Positions 1 to 10,355 of a stretch of 64,000 bases of DNA are shown in pieces (within the stretch, counting starts at the first letter, position 1; every line of letters starts with the position of its first letter). The stretch is from Tritrichomonas musculus (lineage: Eukaryota > Parabasalia > Tritrichomonadida > Tritrichomonadidae). The DNA is taken from contig JAPFFF010000009.1 of assembly GCA_039105265.1 (NCBI GenBank), positions 1,302,001-1,366,000 on the forward strand, in the 5' to 3' direction. Position numbers and translations under genes: made by a program. A model generated the notes under the pieces. That model was given only the letters and a program-made list of their open reading frames with translations. It ran no database searches and had not been told where the DNA came from.

Positions 1-1659
1 CACCTTTCTAGTTAGGTAACTAACAAGCCTTGCCAAAAATATTACTCTTTTTGAAGGTTCTTCAGAAAAGACTAACTATATTTGAGTTGATCCCTCAGGT
101 TAAAAATTCATCATACAGAAAATTTTTATTTGTACGAAAAACCCAAATGTTTTTATTTAATTTAGACATCTAGGTGTAGGATTGATGGAATCAAAATTAT
201 TCCCTAGACATCTTTATATTAATTAAATTCGTAGAGATCATGATATATGATCAGTTATCAAATTCAATTTTCCATTTTTAACCTAAACTTTGTTTTTTAA
301 TTTTCGCGTGTAAACTTACGGTTTCTAAGAATTTATTTCAAATATTGAATGCTTTATTTTTTACACGCGAAAATTAAAAAACAAAGTTTATTTTATATAT
401 AATTTGAGATTCCATAAAATATTAATTTCTAAATAAAACATCATAAAAATTCTTTATAAAATAAATAAAAGCAAAATAACCAAAAAAATTAAGTAAACTA
501 TTCAATTTTCAAATCTGACACCAAATACTAAATAATAAGTATTTTTTTAATATTTTGATAAAAATAAACTCAGCGTAAAAATTTGTCATAAAGGAAATTT
601 TTATTTGTACGAAATGTGAAAGTATTTTTTTCTCATTATATATTCTAAGCGTATAACTGATGAATTCAAAATTCCTCAGGCCAAAACTAATAAAATATAG
701 TCAATATTTGATAGGGTAAGCAATAAAGTTGTATTCACAAAATTCAACGAGATCATGTGATATGATCAGTTATTGAATTTAATTTCCTCTTTTTCTCATA
801 TCATATCTATAAATACAAACTTTATCAAATATATGTTTATAAGTTAAAAATCAAAAAAATGATTCAGTCAATGAAAAAATGCCAAAACAAGCTACAAAAA
901 CAAGTAAAGTATACAATTTACAAATCTGTCATAAATTAGTAAAAAATAAGTGTTTATTAAATATTTTGATAACAAAAAACTCAGAATAAAAATTCGTAAT
1001 ACAAAAAACTTTTATTTTTATGAAATACAAAAATATTTTCATAAATATTTGATAGCTCAGTGAATAATAGTAGATTTAAAAAATACTCAGGCCAATATTC
1101 TTTTATTCGCATAAAAAATATAAATGTCTCAAAAAAATCTAACTACAAATGATATTCATTGAAATTCAAAAAAATCTTCTTTTTTTTCGTTCACATTCAA
1201 ATTTGAAAAATCTCACAATATTCAAAGAAAAATGTTTTTATATTCTCAAAATTGAAAAACAGATAATCTATATAAAAACCTCAGAATGTATACCCTTAAT
1301 ATTAGGATGGGTATTTCTATGAGTTAATACAAATTTTGTTTCTTGAAATTGAATTGAAAGAAAAAAAATCAAATATTTATATCTTGCTAGAGTATGGATA
1401 AATTAAATAATTACATATATATTTATTTTCATTTAATAATATAATAACAATTTAATAAATTATCAAATGCTTATTATTATTTGTTATTAGAATTTTGAAT
1501 ATATTAGATCTCCTTTCAAAAAAAAAAAAAGATTCCTCAAAAAAGTTTCAATATTTCAAAAGATTCCTCTAAAAAAGTTTAACTCTCAAATTTGTTAAGA
1601 TAATTCAAAATTTGTGAAAATTCTCAGAGCTTACACAAATTTTATTTGCCAGTCTAAAC
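1..1659. repeat. AT-rich flank with degenerate tandem repeats, no gene
   Basis: No credible coding region is seen. Diverged repeat units recur at about 60-540, 540-950 and 950-1130. Each has a segment reading roughly 'actcag..taaaaattcgt', then 'tttttatttgtacgaaa'. Two units also share 'gatcatg.gatatgatcagt' (near 235 and 752). Spacing between equivalent points is about 465 and 413 bp. Function is unknown. It may be an old repeat array or several copies of a short mobile element. Confidence 0.55.
284..390. repeat. 107-bp palindromic repeat (MITE-like)
   Basis: The first 31 bases (starting TAAACTTTGTTTTTTAATTT) are repeated in inverse at the end (ending ACAAAGTTTA), around a loop of about 45 bases. 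Both arms contain the CG-rich core TTCGCGTGTAAA, which stands out in this AT-rich DNA. This is the form of a small foldback/MITE element. No coding capacity is seen. Confidence 0.6.
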
Positions 1660-1920
1660 TAGAGTTAAAAAGTCGGGAGCACGATAAAAACTTTTTCTAG
1701 ATTCATTTAATTGAAAAAATGATAGTTTTAAACTTTTTCTATACTGACTTCACTCCCGACTTATTTGAATAAAAAATAAACTTTTTCAAAGAACAAAAAA
1801 AAAAAAAAAATTTAAAAAAGTGAATTTTCTTAATCTGAAGAAGAAGTCCACGCCAATTCGATGTCATTTTTAATAATGTTCGCGCATCTAACAACCTCCG
1901 AATTATTTCCAAAAAACATT

Positions 1921-2484
1921 TCAAGATTGTTCCACATTAAATCTAAATCGCATTTGAACTGTATCAGTATATTCATCCTTGAATAGTTTTCTTATTACAT
2001 TTTGGATAGACATATGGTGCTTGACAATCTTTTTATAATCTTCTATTAAAAACTTATCTTTTTCGATTTTTAACATGTATGGAGTTTGGTCACTTTCCAA
2101 AAGTTTATTAGCAATTATTGTATAAAAATTCTTATTTCTCTTCATATTTAGTGGGATTTTTAAAATAGGTGTTAAATTTTCATCTGAATCATTATCGTTA
2201 TTTTGATCAATATTCAAGATATTTTGAAAATTTATTTGTTCTTTTTTATTTAATGTGTGCAATTTGTATCCTATTGATTTTCCATTTTCTTGAATACATA
2301 ACTTGAAACGATCTGGAGTTTGATTTATTAGTCCGTTTAATTTTTCTGTGGGTATCGAAAACCATTCTTTTTGTAGAGCCTCATACAAATTATTGAGAGA
2401 GTTATTTGAATATTTTTGAATTCGATTTTCCAGTATAGCCCAGACTTGTTCAATGCATGTTAAGTCTGGGCTATTAGCTGGCCA
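1921..2484 (-). pseudogene. Tc1/mariner transposase, C-terminal half
   Basis: Reading from the insertion edge gives WPANSPDLTCIEQVWAILE, the classical third DDE motif with the catalytic Glu in IEQVW. About 165 residues of helical, Asn- and Lys-rich C-terminal sequence follow, to a TGA at 1921. It has no start of its own. In mariner terms it follows directly on the fragment at 18618-19367. The spacing from the second Asp to this Glu is about 34-35 residues once the poly-A slip is allowed for. The coding frame is clean over this half, so the mariner copy was young when it was interrupted. Confidence 0.88.
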
Positions 2485-2497
2485 GAAGTAAGGAAAC
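2477..2497. repeat. Left TSD and terminal inverted repeat of the 16-kb insert
   Basis: GCTGGCC at 2477-2483 is the target copy and AGAAGTAAGGAAAC at 2484-2497 is the inverted end. The match to the right end stops at this point (TCAG here, AAAC on the other side). Confidence 0.8.
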
Positions 2498-2751
2498 TCA
2501 GATCTGCCCAAAATTTTAGAATACAAATTATTTATATGTATTATTATTGTATATATAGCTTATATATAAAATTATTTTAAAAAAACTATCGTGTAAAATC
2601 GATAAATTATGAAGACAAGATTTAAAAACGATAAATTGAATATATTTGAGACAATTCAATAAGATTATTCAAAATTTTTGCCAATTATAAAAATCAAATT
2701 TTATGTATTTTAATTAATAATTAATGGATATTTATTATTTATCTTTAGGGT

Positions 2752-3666
2752 TAAGCATGTCAACTTGGATTTTATTTTTGAAAATGGTGGATTTTATTGG
2801 AATTTTGGTTTTAAAAAAATAATTCATAAAGAACGTGATATGTTCGTAAATCTTGAATTCTTCATATAAGATTATATATTTTATGAGATTTGGAAAGTTT
2901 TTAATTGAACATTATATTGTATTCGAAAATAATAAATATTATCAAAAAATTTTCTGATATACAAAGCATTAATCTTAAATCACTTAAATCATTATAAATA
3001 AATAATATAGAAAAATGATTATTTAAAGTTATATCGTTATAAAATATAAATGCAATATGTTATTTTTTTTTTTTTTTCTGAACTTTTATACTTCATAAAG
3101 CATCAGTTTTGATATATTTCAGTACTTTTATAGTTTTTTTATTTCCTTTTTTAATTCTTGCATTTCATTTGCAAAAAGAATAATATTTAAAATATCTTAC
3201 CAAATATAAATTCAAAAAGTTTATTTAAATAGAATGCCATTTTACACCCAAAATAAAAAAAAAATAAAAACCATAACGTTCTCCTCCATGGTTTTTATGG
3301 TTTTTATTTCAATGCATTTTGATCGGAAATGATCGTTTTCCTCACAAATAAAAACCAAAAAATCATAAAAAACGTTTTTTGGTTTTTATTTGAATGCTTT
3401 TTGATCGGAAATGATCGAAACGCATTCAAATAAAATCCATAAAAACCATGGAGGAGAACGTTATGGTTTTTATTTTTTTTTTATTTTGGGTGTAAAATGG
3501 CATGAAAGTGTCTATTAAATATTCATGGTGTAAAATGCCATATTAAAATATTACTCGAAAAAAATGAAGAATTTTTAATGAAAATTTTTGACAACAAAAC
3601 TTAAAAACCACCATTAAAAACCAGTTTTGGATTTTAAATCTATGGAGGCTATTGTTGACATGCTTA
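2752..3666. mobile_element. Non-autonomous element with GCATGTCAAC ends
   Basis: TAAGCATGTCAAC at 2752-2764 is matched by GTTGACATGCTTA at 3654-3666. Subterminal sequence is also loosely inverted: 'ggtggattttattgg' on the left and 'aaaaaccaccattaaaaacc' on the right. No coding region is visible. A similar end sequence (GGCATGTCAACC) bounds the element at 7594-8802, suggesting one family. The exact target duplication is not clear. Confidence 0.5.
3234..3503. mobile_element. 270-bp palindromic MITE
   Basis: Starts ATGCCATTTTACACCC and ends GGGTGTAAAATGGCAT. The two arms stay complementary for about 65 bases, including CATAACGTTCTCCTCCATGG, and the centre repeats 'tttttgatcggaaatgatcg'. It can fold nearly end to end. 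A further partial copy of the end (GGTGTAAAATGCCAT) lies about 25 bases beyond. It is nested in the 2752-3666 element. Confidence 0.7.
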
Positions 3667-3788
3667 TTAGGGTGGCACTGGGTGGGCCAAAAAAAGAAAA
3701 ATGGGTCAAAAAAAACGTAGTAATTGGGTCACCAAATATCCTCTCAATTTTTTTCAAGTAATAACGATCAAAAAAGGTCAAATAATTG

Positions 3789-3789
<1 letters not shown>

Positions 3790-3840
<51 letters not shown>
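3790..3840. repeat. 51-base T homopolymer
   Basis: An uninterrupted run of T. The frame translated across it is meaningless. Its length is likely unreliable in the assembly. Confidence 0.8.
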
Positions 3841-3842
<2 letters not shown>

Positions 3843-4629
3843 TTTGCGAAAAATGTTGTCGAGCGGGGAGGGAGAAGAGAAAAATTTTTAAAATATTGAT
3901 CGTTGAGGTCAATTTTTTACCTAAAATAAAACAGGTATTTTTATTGGGTTGATCAAATTCATTATTTCATATATTTTGAATTTTCCCATATATATTTGAT
4001 TAATTCATTATGATTTATTTGCTTGTATTTTTTTTTTTTTCCCCCATCTTATTGATATTAAAAATTTTGAAGAATTTCAGTTAAAAGCAGAATATAATAA
4101 AATTAAGATAGCACTAATGCAATATTTAGCTTTTGGATGCGTTTAACAAAGTTTTAAATTAATATAAATATTATTTTAAATAGAATAAAAAAAATAAGGC
4201 ACAGGGTTGAGTCGAACAAGTGGTATCTAATTACAAATATACCACTTAGAAAATTTCTGTATGTTTTTCCTAAACTATAAAAAGATAAAGTCATATCGAA
4301 TAATTATATTAATTCATCTCATTTTAACAAAATTATATGATTTTACCTCAAAAAAATGTTTTGAAATGATCAACATATGAAAAAAAAATGATAAATTTTA
4401 TCAGATAATTTAATATCTCAAATGTTTAAAATAAAAAAGCTGCATTATACATTTTGTTTATGTCATATAATCATAATTTTAGAAATACATTTCATATTTA
4501 CTAATGAAAAGTTAAATAATAATATAATAATTAAGGATATCTTTAATTATTATTATTTTAATTCTTAAATAGTCTCTTAACTTCATAGGAAGATATAAAT
4601 ATACTGATATATTAATTTATTTTGAATGC

Positions 4630-4761
4630 AAAATTTTGGCCCAAGTTGGCCCAAATTTAATTGCCAAATATCCTCTGAATTATTCAAAATTTGTGAGAAA
4701 AGTTAGCCCAAAAAATTTGGGCCAACTTGGGCTAACTTGGGCCAAGTTGGGCCAAAATTTT
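4630..4761. repeat. GGCCCAA/TTGGGCC hairpin
   Basis: AAAATTTTGGCCCAAGTTGG at 4630 is complementary to the segment ending TTGGGCCAAAATTTT at 4761. The right arm repeats 'cttgggc' several times. The pattern suits a foldback transposon end or a subterminal transposase-binding array. Confidence 0.6.
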
Positions 4762-5263
4762 ATATATGTTTTTTATTGTTTTATTTATTTAAATTATATT
4801 TATTACCATTATATATAATAAAAATAGGTTAGTTTATTTAATATTAAAAACTTTTAGGAAGATATATTTATTTTTTGGATACTCAATATTTCTGATGAAA
4901 ACGATAAAAAAACTATCAAATTAGATATAATTTAATATAGTTTTATCGCATTCAATTTATTAAATTAGCAGAAAAAAATACTTTTAAAAAGATATAAAAC
5001 GATAATTATATTAATATATTTATATACTTAAAAAAAATATATGTGATATTTATTGATTATTTTTGACCCACATTAACCCATCTTGACCCACATTTTGGCC
5101 CATGATTTTTAAAAAATATTATTTTGGGCCGATTTGACCACCCTATTTATCTTTTAAAAAAATAGTAATAATAAATTAAAACAATATTTATTTTAATATG
5201 AATTTAAAAAATGATAAAAAAAAGTAAAAGGAATGAATCGATCCTTGGACGGAAATTTAAATT

Positions 5264-5565
5264 TTACATTTTTTTGATTAAAAATTCTAAGCTTTCCTTT
5301 GTCCTCCATTTACAAGAAATTAGTACTTGTTCGAAGGATATTTTATGCTCATTATATTCTTGAATAAGCAAATACTCCTTCCTTTCAAGAAAAATGAAAT
5401 TTTTATAAAAAGTGACAAACGGTTGTATATTGAAAATAAAACAATGATTATCATTTTCTTTTAACTCTTTTTTTTAAAAATTGTGGTGGTGAATGCATCA
5501 ATAGAAAGTACAGAAGGCATAAATTCTTCTTTTAATTGAGTTTCTTTTAAGAGAAATATAATATA
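5264..5565 (-). pseudogene. Transposase remnant, middle part
   Basis: Two minus-strand frames carry protein-like sequence. One contains KEEFMPSVLSIDAFTTTIFK and the next runs through HCFIFNIQPFVTFYKNF to FLIKKM and a stop at 5264. They are separated by a frame slip at a poly-A tract. SIDAF has the look of a first catalytic Asp strand of an RNase-H-fold transposase. The fragment lies on the same strand as, and in the right order after, the N-terminal remnant at 9064-9460, with a 3.5-kb TIR-bounded element between them. The family is not securely recognised. A P/THAP9-like or related trichomonad transposase is a guess. Confidence 0.45.
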
Positions 5566-6221
5566 GCAAAGTTGGAGGTGAAGTGACCAACAAACTATAT
5601 TCAAATTTTGAAAGGAAAAAAATTGAATAAATGGCTTTTTGATAAAACAACTTTTTAATAAAAACACTTTTTGATTGGTTGTATAAAATGAACTTTTTGA
5701 TATATTATTAAAATTTGTAAAATGTTCAAAGTTTTCATTTTAAATAGTTATGTGGTTAAATACCACTTAAAAAGTGATGGAATTATCTTATTCTAAGCAG
5801 GATCTATTTAATCATTCAATTTTTTAAAAAAAATAACATTCATTCATATCACAAACTTCTTGAAAAATAAGATAATTGTTGAGTCTAACTTTTTAACAGA
5901 AGTTTTAAACTTTTTGAAAAAAGTCCATTTAGTTTTATTAATGGTTATTAGTGTATATATTCTATATAATAATAATTCCTTCTCTTTCTGTTGGTTCGAT
6001 TCCAACCTCCTGAACAACATTTTTTGTAATTAGGAGCAGGTGGGAAACGATGTGGCAATAATATAGAATAATATATATGAAAAAATCATTTTAATAAAAC
6101 GATGGGGGAACATTCATCCCATTGTTGGGTCAATTCCAGCCTCCCTTTTTTAAACGGGAGATTAATGGGATTGAATGTTCCCAATATGTTTGCTATTATG
6201 AAATTCAACTCCATTAATCTC

Positions 6222-7068
6222 AAACCACCACCATTAAATCTTAGTTCTTTTGAATTCCAGTTCAATTGAATCTCATACCACTATTGATCTCATACCTCCA
6301 TTGAACTTAGTCCGCCATTAATCTCATACCTCCATTAATCTCAGTCCGTCATTAATCTCAGTCCGCCATTAATCTCATACCTCCATTAATCTCAGTCCGT
6401 CATTAATCTCAGTCCGCCATTAATCTCATACCTCCATTAATCTCAGTCCGTCATTAATCTCAGTCCCCCATTGATCTCATACCTCCATTAATCTCAGTCC
6501 GTCATTAATCTCAGTCCCCCATTGATCTCATACCTCCATTAATCTCAGTCCGTCATTAATCTCAGTCTGTCATTGATCTCATACCTCCATTAATCTCAGT
6601 CCGTCATTAATCTCATACCTCCATTAATCTCAGTCCGTCATTAATCTCAGTCTGTCATTGATCTCATACCTCCATTAATCTCAGTCCGTCATTAATCTCA
6701 GTCCCCCATTGATCTCATACCTCCATTAATCTCAGTCCGTCATTAATCTCAGTCCGTCATTAATCTCAGTCTGTCATTGATCTCATACCTCCATTAATCT
6801 CAGTCCGCCATTAATCTCATACCTCCATTAATCTCAGTCCGTCATTAATCTCAGTCTGTCATTGATCTCATACCTCCATTAATCTCAGTCCGCCATTAAT
6901 CTCATACCTCCATTAATCTCAGTCCGTCATTAATCTCAGTCCCCCATTAATCTCATACCTCCATTAATCTCAGTCCGTCATTAATCTCAGTCTGTCATTG
7001 ATCTCATACCTCCATTAAACTTAGTCCGCCATTGATTTCTGACCACCAATAATATCACAGATACACAT
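6222..7068. repeat. 17-bp minisatellite array
   Basis: About 45 tandem units of a 17-bp motif of the form CATTAATCTCAGTCCGT, with variants ending CATACCTC or starting CATTGATC. They are often ordered as 51-bp triplets. The edges decay into imperfect units. Units abut without spacers, so it is not a CRISPR array. No open frame runs through it. Confidence 0.9.
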
Positions 7069-7593
7069 TAATCTTAAATTATATATAAAAAATGTTTTAA
7101 TTTTTTTCCTTTAAAAAAATATATTATAATATCTATAATTTTATTATTTTTTGAAAATACAAAAGTGGCTTCTCTTGTAATCTTTATGAAAAATTTTCAG
7201 CATATTCGGGAAAATTGGGAAAAAATATGTTAAATTTTTCCATTTTGGTTTCTTTTATGACCTATGCATTATATCATAATTCATAATTTTCTTTTTGAAA
7301 TTCAAATCGTATATGTTATTTATATTTATTATTAATATCCTTCATAATATGCAAGTTTATGGATAATATCATATTTTTATCTGATATATTGCATAAAATT
7401 TTCATAAACTTTAATTTTTTTCTGTTAGTTCATCAAAAATAATGTATTAGGCATGTTATTCTTATTTTTTCTTAATTCATTGCAATTTTGGCCCTCTCTA
7501 GTGTCTTTCATCATGTTTTTTAGTTATGTATATGCAATTAATAGTATTAAAAGTATGTATATGAAGTAAAATTTTTTAAGTTTTAAATGTAAA

Positions 7594-8802
7594 TAATTAT
7601 AGAGGCATGTCAACCAAAATTCTACTCGATAAATTTTTTTGAAAATGATAATATAAGATTTAAATGATGCATATTAAAACTTTTCCTCTTGAGCAAACGA
7701 AAACTTCTATACAGTTTTTAGTTTTCATTCAAATCATCATTTTTAACTCAATTTCTTCAATTCAAAAAGTAGATGTATTCAAATTTGATATATTGAAAAA
7801 TGAATTCTCTTTCATTTTTGATAAGATCATGATTGAATACCATTTCAATTTGAGAGAATCTTTATTGAATAGCTTTTCAATTTGAGAGATTGTTAATTGA
7901 ATGTTCTTTCAATTTGAGAAGAATAAATAAGTCTTATTTATAACTTGAAAATTTAATTAACAAAAACTTATTTTATGATATAAATATACTTAGAAATTAA
8001 TTATGAATTTATAAAGGTAATTATATTATCCTGTCACAAAAAATTTAAAATAAATATTTTAAAATATTTTATTGTGTTTTTACAAAGTAGGTAAAATCAT
8101 TATTTGATTCATAATAAAGAAGTATATAATTTTTATTAATCAAAAAAATTGATTTCTGTTCTAATATTCTCAAATATTTATTTAAAATATAATTATTTGA
8201 AAAAGTTCGATCGGTAAAAATAAAAAATGATTTATTTCAAAATTTTTTTTATATAATTTTAAAGTAAAATGAAATGAATTTATCATAAATTCTATAAATC
8301 CTCTAAAAATCATATTTTGAGCACTAATTATATTTTATTTTTTCAATGAACTATCAATTGAATTGAAAGTATAATATTTATGTATATTGAAATGTATAAA
8401 AGAAAATCCCAATATAATTATTAAAATGGTTGTTTTATATTGAATAAAAAATAAAATATGATTAGTAACATAGTTATTTGAAAATAAGACGTTTTATGTT
8501 TAGATATTTAAAGAATGTATAGAGTAATCATAAAAACTATTAGTAATTTGTTAATATTATTAAGTAATAAATGTAAAGGATCTTGGATCTTATATTTATA
8601 TAGAGTGGATAAAATGAAAAATCAAAATTGAAGTTTTTTACTTAAAAACTATTAATTTTTATTATACAAACTAAATAATTGGATTCCAAAGATCATAAAT
8701 ACATTCTTCTTTTTTATATTAATCTTTTATAATTGGACTTATCTTATTTTCTACTTTCACTTTTTGAGAGCTTTTTTTTGGTTGATATGCCTCTATAATT
8801 AT
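7594..8802. mobile_element. 1.2-kb non-autonomous element with AGAGGCATRTCAACCAAAA ends
   Basis: TAATTATAGAGGCATGTCAA at 7594 is inverted at the right as TTGATATGCCTCTATAATTA (to 8802). The match covers about 26 bases with one or two changes. The core GCATGTCAAC is shared with the ends of the 2752-3666 element. An ORF inside (7664-7885) is Phe/Ile-rich and looks like chance. Nothing else is recognised. Confidence 0.55.
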
Positions 8803-9063
8803 AAAATTTAATTGGTACAAAGGTGTTACTGCATTTTTATTTCCAACTTTCCATTTTTACTATTTTATTAATACCTTTATTTTTAATTTGTTTTTTATAT
8901 TTTAATTGGGATGAAGTAATAAGTTTATTTTTTTCTTTAAGTAGCAGCTTTATCAAAAAGTGTTTTTATTAAAAAGTTGTTTTATCAAAAAGCCATTTAT
9001 TCAATTTTTTTCCTTTCAAAATTTGAATATAGTTTATTGGTCACTTCACCTCCAAACTTTGCT

Positions 9064-9460
9064 GTTTTTATCATCCCTTCTTTTAACTTTAAAATTTCTG
9101 AACAAAAATCTACATTTTCAATATATTTTCTATATTCTGAAATTTCATTTTGGAATGTTGAATGAAGTGTTTTATATGTAGGAAAAGGTAAAATTACTCT
9201 TAAAAGTTCATATTCGCTTGGAGAACGATTATATAAGCAATAACAATATTTTTTGAAATCTTTTGTATATTCACGGCCATTTGGCTCTTTAAATATATTA
9301 ATAATAATCTCTTTTTGAAAAGGGTGCAGATTTTTGAACTTTTCTTTATACTTTAGAAACATTGATATATCTTCATCAGATACTAAACCTTCTGCTGGAC
9401 GAGGCGGCGATGCATGAGGATTTCTTTCTTTAATATTATTTGATTGGATATTTTTTTTCC
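9064..9460 (-). pseudogene. Transposase remnant, N-terminal part
   Basis: The minus-strand reading is open from about 9460 (NPHASPPRPAEGLVSDEDIS) and runs through FLKYKEKFKNLHPFQKEII and YCLYNRSPSEYELLRVILPF to KLKEGMIKT, where the TIR of the 5566-9063 element begins. The 'SP..Y.LLR..LPFP...TL' pattern is like the region before the catalytic core of P/THAP9-type and similar transposases. There is no upstream ATG in frame apart from the one at 9362. It is probably part of the backbone of the 16-kb element, and the continuation is at 5264-5565. Confidence 0.5.
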
Positions 9461-10355
9461 TTTAAAGTTCTTCTGAATAGAAGTTCGTAATTATTCTCCA
9501 TAATAATAAAAGTAAAAATTTTATATTCAAACATTCATTGAAAAAATAAATATTCCTTATTCAATTTTAGTTTTTTTGAAAGAATTATATTTTTTGTTCT
9601 ACATAAAAAGTATGAGTATACGTTACATTTCTTTGAAAAAGTTCATTTTTTGCATGAGCAAAACGAGATTTCAAGCGATCCGTTTTGCTTGAAATTTAGG
9701 ATTAATATTTAATATCATCTGAATAACAAGATATATTTTAGAGGAAACTTAATTTTGGGCCATTTTTTTTTTATGCTATCATGGAATTATATTCTTGTAT
9801 TTAAATCATTCATATGTTATAATGTGATATAAATAATATTTTTTAATATATATAGTTGGTGGACATAATTCTGTTTTGGAGACAAAATTATGTTTTCACA
9901 TCATTTCTATATATTCAAATTGGACTTTTAAAAAAACAATTGTAGAACAATTAATATCATATTGGATACATTCTATTCCCCGATTTTCATTCACTTTTAT
10001 CAAACTAAATTTGATCATAAATATGATATCAAATTTTTAATTTCTGAATATTTTTTTATTATTTGAAAAAAATTATAATTTACTTTTCATCTATAATTAA
10101 AATGTATCATTGTTATTTATTGAAATAAAATAGATAATTAGAAAAAATGGTTTCATTTTCATTTCACTACTCAAAAAACTCATTTCATATCACATTTCAT
10201 GCTTTTACCATAAAAAAAAGGTTGTTTTAATTTGCTCTAACATAGTTATTATTTTAGAATATAATGTATATATTATATTTTAGAAAAAAATTTATTGAAA
10301 TAATAATTATATAAAAAGAAAAAGTGTTTTCAAAATATGACAAAAATCATTCATA

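Larger units (their letters stand above)
3669..5144. mobile_element. Possible non-autonomous element with AGGGTGG ends
   Basis: AGGGTGGCA at 3669 is mirrored by CCACCCT ending at 5144. Both ends are followed inward by GGGCCAA / GGGCC and 'tgggtca'-like words. The inside has a 51-base T run, a GGCCCAA-rich hairpin and no convincing ORF. The inverted match is short and no clean target duplication is seen, so the limits are approximate. Confidence 0.4.
5566..9063. mobile_element. 3.5-kb element with ~110-bp inverted ends, splitting a transposase
   Basis: The left end 5566-5675 (starting AGCAAAGTTGGAGGTGAAG) and the right end 8952-9063 are inverted copies that differ at only a few bases. Both encode the same apparent peptide on opposite strands, which is why two nearly identical ORFs appear. 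The interior holds no protein-like ORF but contains the 17-bp minisatellite and the 7594-8802 element. No target duplication is evident. The element separates two pieces of one minus-strand transposase remnant. Confidence 0.65.

Noticed and set aside
1739-1924. 61-codon minus-strand ORF past the mariner transposase stop
   Set aside because: Low-complexity Phe/Lys reading across a poly-A tract in the mariner 3' region, with no protein-like pattern.
5990-6015. tRNA gene (perfect T-arm-like GTTGG TTCGATT CCAAC at about 5990-6006)
   Set aside because: No D-arm, anticodon arm or pairing acceptor strand is found upstream, and a second similar half-copy near 6125 also lacks them. At most a tRNA-derived scrap.
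6222-7068. Possible CRISPR array
   Set aside because: Units of 17 bp abut without unique spacers and the genome is eukaryotic. It is a minisatellite.
7664-7885. 73-codon ORF with a leading ATG
   Set aside because: Composition is Phe/Ile/Ser/Asn as expected from AT-rich DNA, it contains short internal repeats, and it lies within a non-autonomous element.
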